DNA of 64,000 nucleotides. Source: JANMOK01 sp031415055. GTDB taxonomy: Bacteria > Pseudomonadota > Alphaproteobacteria > Rhodobacterales > Rhodobacteraceae. Below are positions 32,381 to 39,998 of this stretch, piece after piece. Each line of letters opens with the position of its first letter. Positions within the stretch are counted from its first letter, which is position 1. The notes below the pieces were generated by a model. It did no database searches and was not told where the DNA came from. It was given only the letters and a program-made list of their open reading frames with translations. The stretch spans positions 23,833 through 87,832 of the forward strand of contig JANOQZ010000026.1 in the NCBI GenBank assembly GCA_031415055.1. The letters are read 5' to 3'. A program made the position numbers and the translations under genes.

Positions 32381-32640
32381 TTTTTCCCCCACCCAACCAC
32401 CCCCGCCGTCTCGACCACCGCGTGGAACAGCACGTCGGCGCCTTTGGCGGCCCAGTCTTTGCTGATATTCTCCGCCTCGTTGTGGCTCAACCCATCCACA
32501 CAGGGACACATCACCATCCCGGTTGGATACAACCGGTTGATCCAGCAGGCGTCGTGGCCGGCGCCGGAGATGAAGTTGCAGTGGGAATAATCGAGCCGGT
32601 CGGCAGTGACAACAGTGCCGTTCTTGATGATGGTGGTCAT
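32377..32640 (-). pseudogene. chimeric fragment: hydA start fused to hyuC end
   Basis: On the minus strand the first ~45 bases (32640-32596) match the start of hydA (MTTIIKNGTVVTAD). The frame then switches to hyuC C-terminal sequence (LDYSHCNFISGAGHDACWIN, then MVMCPCVDGLSHNEAE and VVETAGVVGWGKN) up to TGA at 32379-32377. The whole is open (88 codons) and follows a GGAG site, so it may be translated. It lacks both catalytic cores and cannot be an enzyme. The order head-of-hydA then tail-of-hyuC is inverse to the operon order. This is the join expected of a circularised fragment. Confidence 0.85.
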
Positions 32641-32670
32641 GATTTTCTCCGGTCGAACGGGCGACAACAC

Positions 32671-32928
32671 TCACTCGGATGTGTGCCGCGAATCCCAAGT
32701 CTGTTGCGCCAAAGCCTCTGCTTCGTCCCAATCTTCGATACCCATCGTCCATAGAACCCGTTTCAGGATGTCGGAACCTTCCCACAGCGCCTTCATCTGT
32801 TGGTCAGTCAAATGGTCGAGGATCGGATCGTGAAAACCAGCAAAACTAACGACGTTCTGAAAGAGTATAAGCGTCGCTAGATCGAATGTAACGTTGACCT
32901 GTCGATCCATGTCGGGCGTCTTCTTCAT
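32671..32928 (-). CDS. small hypothetical protein, gene Q (85 aa)
   Basis: An 85-residue acidic helical protein (MKKTPDMDRQVNVTFDLATL, then FHDPILDHLTDQQMKALWEG and GIEDWDEAEALAQQTWDSRH). The ATG overlaps the TGA of the upstream hyuC-tail fragment as ATGA, indicating that it was once directly coupled to hyuC. 30 bases after it comes a GGAG site and the hydA-like start of the chimera. No family recognised. Confidence 0.6.
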   Translation of the reverse strand: MKKTPDMDRQVNVTFDLATLILFQNVVSFAGFHDPILDHLTDQQMKALWEGSDILKRVLWTMGIEDWDEAEALAQQTWDSRHTSE

Positions 32929-33155
32929 GCGACCACCTCCGCCACCTCAAGCACGGCGTGCAACAGCACATCCGTCCCCGCCGCAGCCCATTCCGGGCTG
33001 ATTTTCTCCGCCTCATTATGCGACAGCCCGCCCACACAGGGGCACATCACCATCACCGTCGGATACAGCCGGTTGATCCAGCAGGCGTGGTGGCAGGCGT
33101 CGCTGACGATGTTGCGGTGCGAATAGCCGAGGCGCTCGGCGGCACTGCGCACGTC
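32925..33155 (-). pseudogene. second copy of the hyuC 3' end (fragment)
   Basis: About 75 codons homologous to the C-terminus of HyuC (RSAAERLGYSHRNIVSDACH, then INRLYPTVMVMCPCVGGLSH and EVAEVVA). The GAGHDA motif has become DACHHA. It differs at many bases from the intact gene's end (33464-33690), so it is not a recent copy. No start codon or upstream part. It ends in TGA overlapping the ATG of gene Q, which suggests it is the original 3' end of hyuC in this chromosome. Confidence 0.85.
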
Positions 33156-33168
33156 GACGGACCTTGGC

Positions 33169-33408
33169 CTAGACCGAAACCAAATCCAGCCTTCGCTCAA
33201 TCCGTTCGATCCGCAGGTCGAGGCGGTCCATGCGGCTGGAGAGCGAGGCGTATTGCATGCCCAAGCCGCCGACTTGGGTTTCGAGGATACCCAAGCGTTC
33301 CTTGATCTCGTGTAATTCGTCTGTGTGCCGCGCCAAAGTCGCCTGAATCGCCTTGAGCGTTTCAAGAAGCAATTCGTTGGTAACTTCGGACCGCTTGTCG
33401 GCAGACAT
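33169..33408 (-). CDS. small coiled-coil protein, inserted (gene P, 79 aa)
   Basis: A 79-residue protein that is almost wholly heptad-patterned: LLETLKAIQATLARHTDELH then IKERLGILETQVGGLGMQYA and RMDRLDLRIERIERRLDL. AGGAG lies 7 bases before the ATG. Such short coiled-coil proteins are frequent orphan or TA-associated accessory genes. It lies between the intact hyuC and the second hyuC tail, so it looks like the cargo of that insertion. No partner toxin is present next to it. Confidence 0.7.
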   Translation of the reverse strand: MSADKRSEVTNELLLETLKAIQATLARHTDELHEIKERLGILETQVGGLGMQYASLSSRMDRLDLRIERIERRLDLVSV

Positions 33409-33463
33409 GGCACGCTCCTGCCGCCAGTTAGCGACAATGCGGGTAAATATAACGTAAACGCCC

Positions 33464-34714
33464 TCACCCTACAACCTCCGCCGTCTCGACCACCGCGTGA
33501 AACAACACATCTGTGCCCTTTGCGGCCCATTCCTTGCTGACACTCTCGGCCTCGTTATGGCTCAGACCGTCCACACAAGGACACATCACCATCGCCGTTG
33601 GATACAGCCGGTTGATCCAGCAGGCGTCGTGGCCGGCACCGGAGACGATGTTGCGGTGCGAATAGCCCAGCCGTTCGGCGGCGTTGCGGACGGCGGTGAC
33701 GCAGCCTTCATCAAACGTCACCGGGTCGAAATGGCCGACGGGTTCGATCTCGATGCCAAGGCCGAGTTCGGCAGCGATAAGTGGCGCTTCCGCCTCGATC
33801 TTCGCCTTCATTGCGGTCAGGGTGGCGAGGTCGGGCGAGCGGATGTCGATGGTGAACACCACACGCCCGGGGATGACGTTGCGGCTGTTGGGGTGGAAGT
33901 CGCAATGGCCGATCGCGCCGACGGCGGCGGGCTGGTTTTCCATGGCGATTTCATGCACGCGTTCGGCGATGCGGGCAAAGCCCAGCCCGGCGTTGCGGCG
34001 CATCAGCATCGGGGTGGAGCCGGTGTGGGCTTCGCGGCCGGTCAGGGTCACTTGCAGCCACCACAGCCCTTGCCCGTGGGTGACGACGCCGATGTCGATG
34101 CCCTCGGCCTCGAGGATTGGGCCTTGTTCGATGTGCAGTTCGAACAGGGCATGCATCTGGCGGGCCCCGACTGGTTCGTCGCCTTTCCAGCCGATCCGGG
34201 CCAGTTCATCGCCGAATTTCAGACCCTTGGCGTCGGTGCGGTCATAGGCGAATGCCTGGGTATGGACGCCGGCGAACACGCCCGAGGCCAGCATCGCCGG
34301 GGCAAAGCGGGTGCCTTCCTCGTTGGTCCAGTTGACCACCACGATCGGGTGTTTGGTCTGGATGTTGAGGTCGTTGAGGGTGCGGATCACTTCCAGTCCG
34401 CCGAGCACGCCGAGCACCCCGTCATAGCGCCCGCCGGTCGGCTGGGTGTCGAGGTGGCTGCCGACATAGACCGGCAGGGCCTCGGGGTCGGTGCCGTCGC
34501 GGCGGGCGAACATGCTGCCCATCGTGTCGACGCCCATGGTCAGGCCTGCTTCGCGGCACCAACGCGCGAACAGGTGGCGGCCTTTGCCGTCGTCATCGGT
34601 CAGGGTCTGGCGGTTGTTGCCACCGGCAATGCCGGGGCCGATTGCCGCCATCTCATGGATCGACTCCCACAGCCGGTCGCCGTTGATGCGCAGGTTTTCA
34701 CCGGGTGCTGCCAT
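33464..34714 (-). CDS. hyuC: N-carbamoyl amino acid hydrolase / beta-ureidopropionase, M20 family
   Basis: A 416-residue zinc-dependent hydrolase. Metal ligand motifs are GSHLDTQPTGGRYDG near 85-99, NWTNEEGTRFAPAM near 128, and the final GAGHDACW near 368 with the C-terminal His. FELHIEQGPILEAEG is the family-typical central motif. It matches the HyuC/AmaB/ureidopropionase group that converts N-carbamoyl-beta-alanine to beta-alanine, CO2 and ammonia, the third step of reductive pyrimidine degradation. First gene of the operon with hydA and the transporter. A RutR-type palindrome lies about 20-33 bases upstream of its ATG. Its 3' end is present in two further partial copies downstream. Confidence 0.88.
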   Translation of the reverse strand: MAAPGENLRINGDRLWESIHEMAAIGPGIAGGNNRQTLTDDDGKGRHLFARWCREAGLTMGVDTMGSMFARRDGTDPEALPVYVGSHLDTQPTGGRYDGVLGVLGGLEVIRTLNDLNIQTKHPIVVVNWTNEEGTRFAPAMLASGVFAGVHTQAFAYDRTDAKGLKFGDELARIGWKGDEPVGARQMHALFELHIEQGPILEAEGIDIGVVTHGQGLWWLQVTLTGREAHTGSTPMLMRRNAGLGFARIAERVHEIAMENQPAAVGAIGHCDFHPNSRNVIPGRVVFTIDIRSPDLATLTAMKAKIEAEAPLIAAELGLGIEIEPVGHFDPVTFDEGCVTAVRNAAERLGYSHRNIVSGAGHDACWINRLYPTAMVMCPCVDGLSHNEAESVSKEWAAKGTDVLFHAVVETAEVVG

Positions 34715-34733
34715 CGTGATTCCCCCGCTTTTA

Positions 34734-34747
34734 TGACCAAATGGTCA
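34734..34747. promoter_or_regulatory. RutR-type operator upstream of hyuC
   Basis: TGACCA-AA-TGGTCA is a perfect 14-bp palindrome. It matches the known RutR consensus TTGACCA-N2-TGGTCAA nearly in full (flanks here are A on one side and AA on the other). It lies just upstream of the first gene of the catabolic operon, so binding would probably repress it until uracil or thymine is present (inference by analogy to E. coli RutR). Confidence 0.8.
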
Positions 34748-34778
34748 AAGGAAGGGCATCATAGGTAAGGGGGGTTGG

Positions 34779-35117
34779 TCAACGAGATTCTTGATCCTTG
34801 GAAAGCTTTGCGATTTTTCCAGCTAGGTCCATTCGTTGGTGGATGACATCCAGAATTGCGACTTCGCTGGTGCTTTCGACAAAGATTAAATAGTGCTGCC
34901 CAACTCTTGCGAACCGATAACCTTCAGGGGCGTCGGGGACCAACCTGCTACAATCCCAAGTCATTACAGTATCCTCAGCGATACCGACCATGCACTGGCG
35001 TAAATCTGTAAGATAAAGTGCCGTTTGTGTAACGCCGAAGTTTTCGACGGTCCATCGCCTGATGTTTCGTAATGCGGTCGCAGCGCGACGCAAAACGCGA
35101 ATTTGTCGGTCCTTCAT
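34779..35117 (-). CDS. parE: RelE/ParE-family toxin
   Basis: A 112-residue protein of the RelE/ParE fold: LRRAATALRNIRRWTVENFG at the start, the helix TALYLTDLRQCMVGI, then FARVGQHYLIFVESTSEVAI and the C-terminal VIHQRMDL strand. The ATG overlaps the stop of the antitoxin gene (ATGA). ParE members inhibit gyrase, RelE members cleave mRNA at the ribosome; pairing with a ParD-like antitoxin favours ParE. The pair lies between hyuC and the cupin gene and looks inserted. Confidence 0.8.
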   Translation of the reverse strand: MKDRQIRVLRRAATALRNIRRWTVENFGVTQTALYLTDLRQCMVGIAEDTVMTWDCSRLVPDAPEGYRFARVGQHYLIFVESTSEVAILDVIHQRMDLAGKIAKLSKDQESR

Positions 35118-35383
35118 TCCGCTGCGACAACTTTCGGAGTAATTTCGTCAATCAATTTGTCCATAAATTCAATTCCATTCGCATCAATGAAATCACCGCG
35201 ACGATATTCATTGATACCGGCCTCTAGGCGGGCACGCAGTTCTTGAAACTCAGCTTCGTCTTGTTCCAGCAATCGTAAACCTGCCCGAAATGCCTCGCTG
35301 GCATTTTGGTAGCGGCCGGAGGTTACCAAATGGTCAATGAATTTCGATTGCTGGTCGGTGACGACGACGTTTCTGGTGGGCAT
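35114..35383 (-). CDS. parD: ParD-like type II antitoxin
   Basis: An 89-residue protein with an N-terminal ribbon-helix-helix DNA-binding domain (MPTRNVVVTDQQSKFIDHLV, then SGRYQNASEAFRAGLRLLEQ). The acidic C-terminus would wrap the toxin. Matches ParD/CC2985-type antitoxins. First gene of the two-gene TA operon; an operator-like palindrome lies 24 bases upstream. Confidence 0.82.
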   Translation of the reverse strand: MPTRNVVVTDQQSKFIDHLVTSGRYQNASEAFRAGLRLLEQDEAEFQELRARLEAGINEYRRGDFIDANGIEFMDKLIDEITPKVVAAE

Positions 35384-35406
35384 TTGGCGGCTCCTTGGGT
35401 GGCATT

Positions 35407-35419
35407 GGCATAATATGCC
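35407..35419. promoter_or_regulatory. palindrome, likely ParD operator
   Basis: GGCATA-A-TATGCC, an almost perfect 13-bp palindrome containing an AT-rich centre that could double as a -10 region. Located 24 bases before the antitoxin start, where ribbon-helix-helix antitoxins usually bind to autoregulate. Confidence 0.6.
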
Positions 35420-35431
35420 ATAGGCCGAGGT

Positions 35432-35719
35432 TCACTTCAACTCCACCTCGACAAAACTCATCACCGCATCCCCAGCGTTCACCACATTATGCTCAACCCC
35501 CGCATCACGTCGATAGCCGGTTCCGGCGGGGACGAGGACGCGGCGCGTTGTGCCATCGGGGTTTTCCAGAAGCATGTGGCAGTCGGTGATTGCGACGATC
35601 ACATAGTCAAACCCATGCCGATGCCAGCCGGTTTCGGCACCGGGGGCGAAGTCGAAGCGGGTGACGCGGGTGCGGGCATCATCGACCAATTGGGTGGCGG
35701 TGCAGGGGGTGCGGGTCAC
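35432..35719 (-). CDS. cupin-domain protein
   Basis: A 95-residue single cupin. The metal-binding motif 1 is GAETGWHRHGFDYVIV near 27-42 and motif 2 is GVEHNVVNAGD near 74-84. The ATG overlaps the stop of the aminotransferase gene (ATGA), so the two are translationally coupled. It may be an accessory enzyme or binding protein in beta-alanine/malonic semialdehyde metabolism (inference from position only). Confidence 0.75.
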   Translation of the reverse strand: MTRTPCTATQLVDDARTRVTRFDFAPGAETGWHRHGFDYVIVAITDCHMLLENPDGTTRRVLVPAGTGYRRDAGVEHNVVNAGDAVMSFVEVELK

Positions 35720-37044
35720 TCCAACTTATCCAACACCCCGCCCAGCACCCCGATCAGCTCATCAATCTGCGCCTTGGAAATGATCAGCGGTGGCGACATG
35801 GCGATGATGTCGCCGGTGGTGCGGATCAGGATGCCTTTGTCGTAGGCGTCGAGGAAGGCTTGGAAGGCGCGTTTGGTTGGCGCTCCGGCGATGGGTTCCA
35901 GTTCCACAGCGCCGATCAGCCCCATGTTGCGGATGTCGATGACGTGGCGGCGGCCTTTCAGCGAATGCAGCGCGTCCTGCCAGTAGGGGGCCAATTCGGC
36001 GGCACGGTCGAACAGCCCTTCCTCTTTGTAGGTTTCCAGCGTCGCCAAACCGGCGGCGCAGGCGACCGGGTTGCCGGAATAGGTGTAGCCGTGGAACAGT
36101 TCGATCATGCCTTCAGCGCCGGTCATAAACGTGTCGTGGATTTCGGCGGTGGTGATAACGGCCCCCATCGGGATAACGCCGTTGGTCAGGCCTTTGGCCA
36201 CTGTCATCATGTCGGGCAAGATGTCGAAATGCTGGGCGGCGAAGGCGGAACCGAGGCGGCCGAAACCGGTGATGACTTCATCAAAGATCAGCAGGATGCC
36301 GTGTTTCTTGGTGATCGCCCGCAGTCTTTCCAGATAGCCTTTGGGCGGCAGGATCACCCCGGTTGAACCTGCGACCGGTTCGACGATAACAGCGGCGATG
36401 GTTTCGGCGCCGTGCAGGGCGACGATGCGTTCCAATTCATCAGCCAAGTTTGCGCCGTGTTCCGGCTGACCTTTGGAATAGCCATTCTGTGTCGGCAAAT
36501 GCGTGTGAGGAAGATGGTCTACGCCGTTGAGAAGGCTGCCAAAAACCTTGCGGTTGTTGACAATGCCACCCACTGAGATGCCGCCGAAACCAACGCCGTG
36601 ATAGCCGCGTTCGCGGCCAATCAGCCGGGTGCGCTGCCCCTCACCACGCGCCCTATGCCACGCGATGGCGATTTTCAGCGCGGTATCAACGCTTTCCGAG
36701 CCGGAGTTGGTGTAAAACACATGCTCCATTCCGCGCGGCGAGATGTCGATAATCCGGTTTGCCAGCTCAAAAGCTTTTGGATGGCCCATCTGGAAGGCGG
36801 GCGCATAGTCAAGTTCGGCAGCTTGGCGGGCAATCGCCTCAACGATCCGGGGCCGCGCGTGACCCGCGTTGCAGCACCAAAGTCCCGCCGTCCCGTCGAG
36901 CACCTTGCGCCCATCGGCGGTGGTGTAATGCATGCCTTCCGCCGCGACGAACATGCGGGGGGCTTTCTTAAACTGGCGGTTGGCCGTAAAGGGCATCCAG
37001 AAAGCGCGCAAATCATTGGGAACCAGCGTGGTGCGGTCAGACAT
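35716..37044 (-). CDS. class III omega-amino acid:pyruvate aminotransferase
   Basis: A 442-residue PLP enzyme. MSDRTTLVPNDLRAFWMPFT begins the protein, with conserved NAGHARPRIVEAIARQAAEL. YTNSGSESVDTALKIA binds the cofactor phosphate, LLIFDEVITGFGRLG precedes the PLP lysine in MMTVAKGLTNG, and FHGYTYSGNPVACAAGL follows. This is the beta-alanine:pyruvate transaminase subgroup. It would convert beta-alanine (from uracil via HyuC) to malonic semialdehyde. Start ATG 37044 has an AGGAA site; the longer frame to 37341 overlaps the divergent regulator and is spurious. Confidence 0.88.
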   Translation of the reverse strand: MSDRTTLVPNDLRAFWMPFTANRQFKKAPRMFVAAEGMHYTTADGRKVLDGTAGLWCCNAGHARPRIVEAIARQAAELDYAPAFQMGHPKAFELANRIIDISPRGMEHVFYTNSGSESVDTALKIAIAWHRARGEGQRTRLIGRERGYHGVGFGGISVGGIVNNRKVFGSLLNGVDHLPHTHLPTQNGYSKGQPEHGANLADELERIVALHGAETIAAVIVEPVAGSTGVILPPKGYLERLRAITKKHGILLIFDEVITGFGRLGSAFAAQHFDILPDMMTVAKGLTNGVIPMGAVITTAEIHDTFMTGAEGMIELFHGYTYSGNPVACAAGLATLETYKEEGLFDRAAELAPYWQDALHSLKGRRHVIDIRNMGLIGAVELEPIAGAPTKRAFQAFLDAYDKGILIRTTGDIIAMSPPLIISKAQIDELIGVLGGVLDKLE

Positions 37045-37103
37045 ATTCGAATTCCTGTTTGGCCCAAACAAACGGCGGTTTTCCGCGTGATGAGCAATTT
37101 TTA

Positions 37104-37117
37104 TGATCGTTCGGTCA
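37104..37117. promoter_or_regulatory. RutR-type operator between the aminotransferase and rutR genes
   Basis: TGATCG-TT-CGGTCA, a 14-bp palindrome with one mismatch, agrees with the TGACCA-N2-TGGTCA pattern at most outer positions. Placed in the shared divergent promoter region, it could allow RutR to control both itself and the transaminase. Confidence 0.6.
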
Positions 37118-37190
37118 GAAAAGACGCTACCATTCCCGCAAAGGCAGTCAATGGCTGACTTGAATGCCTCCACTGCCTGAAGGATCGCCG

Positions 37191-37820
37191 ATGCCAAAAA
37201 CTGCCAAGTCGCCAAGGACAAGAATCCAGAAAGAGAAATCTGGGCAAATACTGGAAGCCGCGCTGGAGGTGTTTTCCAATTTTGGTTTTCGCGGATCGAC
37301 GCTGGACCAGATCGCCGAGGCGGCCGGCTTGTCGAAGCCAAATTTGCTGTATTATTTCGATTCGAAAGAGGCGATTCATTCGAAGTTATTGGAGCAATTG
37401 CTGGAGACTTGGCTTGACCCTTTGCGCAGCATGAAGGCAGAGGGCAACGCGGTGGAAGAGATCATTGGGTATGTGCGGCGCAAACTCGAAATGGCGCGCG
37501 ATTATCCGCGCGAAAGCCGTCTTTTTGCCAACGAAATATTGCAGGGCGCACCAAGGATTTATGGTCAGATCAGTGGACCATTGAAGCAGCTTGTTGATGA
37601 AAAATCAGCAGTGATCGAGCGCTGGATTTCTGCTGGGTCTCTTGCCAGAACCGACCCGCATCATCTGATATTTTCTATCTGGGCCATGACCCAACATTAC
37701 GCTGATTTTGATGTGCAAGTTCAGGCTGTTTTGGGCGCACGTGCTGACCGGCGATTTGAAGATGCGCTGACGTTTCTTTCAGGCCTGTTCCGCAGCGCCC
37801 TTGCCCCCAAGGTTGGGTGA
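37191..37820 (+). CDS. rutR: TetR-family pyrimidine regulator, RutR-like
   Basis: A 209-residue repressor. The N-terminal helix-turn-helix is STLDQIAEAAGLSKPNLLYY near 45-64. The C-terminal part (YVRRKLEMARDYPRESRLFA, then DEKSAVIERWISAGSLARTD and HHLIFSIWAMTQHYADFDVQ) closely follows the E. coli RutR ligand domain, which binds uracil and thymine. ATG 37191 is preceded by AAGGA. Its 3' end overlaps the convergent transporter gene by 42 bases. Confidence 0.85.
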   Translation: MPKTAKSPRTRIQKEKSGQILEAALEVFSNFGFRGSTLDQIAEAAGLSKPNLLYYFDSKEAIHSKLLEQLLETWLDPLRSMKAEGNAVEEIIGYVRRKLEMARDYPRESRLFANEILQGAPRIYGQISGPLKQLVDEKSAVIERWISAGSLARTDPHHLIFSIWAMTQHYADFDVQVQAVLGARADRRFEDALTFLSGLFRSALAPKVG

Positions 37821-38702
37821 AGGACGACGCGTCACAAGAATGATCCCAACGCAGATCAGTGCCAGCGCTATTATCAAAATGGAACTGATCTTTTCACCCA
37901 ATATTGCCCAAGCGAAAAACAAACCGAACAAAGGTGCCAGGAACCCGAAGGCTGCGACGTCGCTAGCCCGATAGACAGTCAGCAACCAGAACCAAACTAC
38001 GAAGCCAAAGCTGACGACAATTAGAACCTGGAAAGCAAACAGGGCACCAAGGAACGGCGTCATGGCGCGGAAAGTGTCGCCAGTGGCGAACGCCAAAGGA
38101 ATGAGAAGCAAGGCTGAGACGACAAGTTGATACAGCAATTGCATTTCCGGTGCCGATCTTTGCAGGCGTGACGCTCGTGCTACCAAGGTTAGTCCAGCCC
38201 AACAGACCGCGCCCAGCAGGCACATTGCATCGCCGATCATGGCGTTCGGGCCAGCAGGGTTTGCGTCCCTTAGCAAGGCTAGGGCGACGCCAGAAATCGC
38301 CAGCAATAGCCCGGCGATTTTGACTTTGGTGAGCCGGTCGTTCGGGATTAGAAAATGTGCACCCAGCGCCACCCAGAACGGCATCGTGTAGAAAAACAAC
38401 GAGGCGCGGGCGACGGAAGTGAAATCGAGGCCGAGAAAAAGAAAGGTGAATTCACCGGTGAACAACAATCCGGCCAGCATTCCGGGCCAGAACGACCCGT
38501 CTTGGAAGGTAAGTTTCTTGCCGGCCCAAAGCGCATAAAGCGCAACTGGAGCTATGGCGAAGGCCGACCGCATCCCCGCCTGAAACAACGGGGCCATTCC
38601 GTCGTTGACCTGCTTGACCAGCAGTTGGTTGAACGCAATCAATGCCGAAAATGCGATGAGCATAAGGGCGCCGGAAAGGTCGATGCTGGGTTTGGGTTTC
38701 AT
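37779..38702 (-). CDS. EamA/DMT-family transporter
   Basis: A 307-residue membrane protein with about ten transmembrane helices in two EamA repeats (for example IAFSALIAFNQLLVKQVNDG and LLGAVCWAGLTLVARASRLQ). The family moves amino acids, nucleobases or other metabolites, usually as exporters. It converges on rutR, sharing 42 bases of coding sequence at the 3' ends. Substrate unknown. An in-locus role in pyrimidine-related export is possible but unproven. Confidence 0.82.
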   Translation of the reverse strand: MKPKPSIDLSGALMLIAFSALIAFNQLLVKQVNDGMAPLFQAGMRSAFAIAPVALYALWAGKKLTFQDGSFWPGMLAGLLFTGEFTFLFLGLDFTSVARASLFFYTMPFWVALGAHFLIPNDRLTKVKIAGLLLAISGVALALLRDANPAGPNAMIGDAMCLLGAVCWAGLTLVARASRLQRSAPEMQLLYQLVVSALLLIPLAFATGDTFRAMTPFLGALFAFQVLIVVSFGFVVWFWLLTVYRASDVAAFGFLAPLFGLFFAWAILGEKISSILIIALALICVGIILVTRRPSPNLGGKGAAEQA

Positions 38703-38703
38703 T

Positions 38704-39150
38704 TCAAGTCCAAGTCCTGATCAAACGTTCGTCGATCTCAAGCCGCCGTTTTGAATCCAATATCGCCTTTTCCGATTCGGCATGTGCAGGATTGAAAAGG
38801 TAATTATTGGCTTCTGGCATAAGCACGCTGGCAACTTGCAACAAGACGCTTTCGTTGGACTTTGCCCAATTGTCGCCCGCCGAGCGAAAATTGAAAGCGC
38901 CGGTACTTGCGTGGGAAATGGTGGTTACATAAACATCATCCGGGATGACAAAGGTCATCAATTCAAAGTCTTGCGGCATTAGGTCGAAGGGTAAATCAAG
39001 ATTGGCCAGAATTTCCAAAAGCGCTAGCGCAGGGTGGTCAGAGAAGTATACGACGGAAATTCCCGGCGAATTCCAGCGCCCGCCAAACAGCCGAGCACCT
39101 TCACCCGATAAGTCGGTGAAAGGGGTGCGGGCGATCCGCCACAGGATCAC
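38704..39150 (-). CDS. RES-domain toxin
   Basis: A 148-residue protein with the RES signature residues: Arg in LWRIARTPFTD, GGRWNSPG, and Glu/Ser in YFSDHPALALLEI. RES toxins deplete NAD+. The ATG overlaps the stop of the upstream antitoxin (ATGA). Together they form a Xre-RES (type II) toxin-antitoxin pair inserted next to the DMT transporter. Confidence 0.85.
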   Translation of the reverse strand: MILWRIARTPFTDLSGEGARLFGGRWNSPGISVVYFSDHPALALLEILANLDLPFDLMPQDFELMTFVIPDDVYVTTISHASTGAFNFRSAGDNWAKSNESVLLQVASVLMPEANNYLFNPAHAESEKAILDSKRRLEIDERLIRTWT

Positions 39151-39569
39151 GCGGCGATGCCGTGGGCGATGCGACCTAGAAGGGTTTCAACGGCGCGGGC
39201 CCCATCTTCGCTGTCAAGTAACGAAATCGGGCTTTCGCCTTTGAGCACGGCATTGCCGCGGGTCAGCCATGGCATTGCCCTGCTGGGGCCAAAAGTTTCG
39301 CGGGCCAAAACTGAAACGCGCACATAACGGGCGATGCGCTGCGCCCCTGAAGAAGAAAGATGTCCAGCCTTGCGGGCGTGGTTCCAACTGCGCAAGGGCA
39401 TGATTTCGGCGGCGATGAGGGCTTTGAGATCGATGACACCATCGGACTCCAATTCCTCAACGAATCCGGTTGATAGGCCATCGCGCAAAGCGATTGCCGA
39501 GGCGACTTGTTGCGATAGTTCCGGCGACGTCACCTGCGCAAGGAATGCTTCGATTGCGAGGCGGGACAT
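39147..39569 (-). CDS. Xre/MbcA/ParS-type antitoxin (DUF2384)
   Basis: A 140-residue antitoxin with the conserved C-terminal MbcA/ParS domain (ETFGPSRAMPWLTRGNAVLK, then GESPISLLDSEDGARAVETL). The N-terminal helical Xre-like region includes LRSWNHARKAGHLSSSGAQR. First gene of the TA pair with the RES toxin. Direct repeats before its start look like its own operator. Confidence 0.85.
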   Translation of the reverse strand: MSRLAIEAFLAQVTSPELSQQVASAIALRDGLSTGFVEELESDGVIDLKALIAAEIMPLRSWNHARKAGHLSSSGAQRIARYVRVSVLARETFGPSRAMPWLTRGNAVLKGESPISLLDSEDGARAVETLLGRIAHGIAA

Positions 39570-39586
39570 TTTGCGCTTTCAGATTT

Positions 39587-39624
39587 GGCACTGTGCCGGA
39601 AATATATCGGCATGTTGCCGGAAA
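39587..39624. promoter_or_regulatory. direct repeats, likely antitoxin operator
   Basis: GGCACTGTGCCGGAAA and GGCATGTTGCCGGAAA lie 22 bases apart (about two helical turns) just upstream of the antitoxin gene. Each holds an imperfect GGCA/TGCC palindrome. Confidence 0.6.
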
Positions 39625-39635
39625 GTCAAGCTCGG

Positions 39636-39998
39636 TCATGTCGTCGCAATCACCAACAGCAACCCACCGGCCAAAGTGATGTTGACCAGCGCGAAGTAAA
39701 GATGCGGGTCGCGCTCGTTGCCGCTGAAGCGGAAAAGATTGTGGTAGAGTGCGGTTGCCAGCGCCAGAAAAGCGATAAGTGCCACCGCGCCGATTGCCGT
39801 CCAAAGGCCGAATATCAACGACAGCCCGCCGAGGGCTTGTGTGGCAAACCCCAGTGCCAGTATCGGTGCGGGCAAGGCGAAGCCGTAGTTGGTTGGCATT
39901 GTCTTGCGTTCGCTGAAGTGGGCAAAGTTGAGCAATCCTGCGATCAGGAAGAACAGGCCGAAGGTGATGTGGCCAATGAGGATAAGGGTAGGGGACAT
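39636..39998 (-). CDS. DoxX-family membrane protein
   Basis: A 120-residue protein with four transmembrane helices: TLILIGHITFGLFFLIAGLL, then YGFALPAPILALGFATQALG, LIFGLWTAIGAVALIAFLAL and YFALVNITLAGGLLLVIATT. The loop GNERDPHLYFALVN is DoxX/SURF4-like. The family is loosely linked to redox or membrane stress. Single-gene unit, divergent from the protease gene. Confidence 0.75.
   Translation of the reverse strand: MSPTLILIGHITFGLFFLIAGLLNFAHFSERKTMPTNYGFALPAPILALGFATQALGGLSLIFGLWTAIGAVALIAFLALATALYHNLFRFSGNERDPHLYFALVNITLAGGLLLVIATT

Noticed and set aside
32671..33408. Genes P and Q as a toxin-antitoxin pair
   Set aside because: They are separated by a hyuC tail fragment, and neither shows a toxin or DNA-binding fold; the context does not support a TA call.
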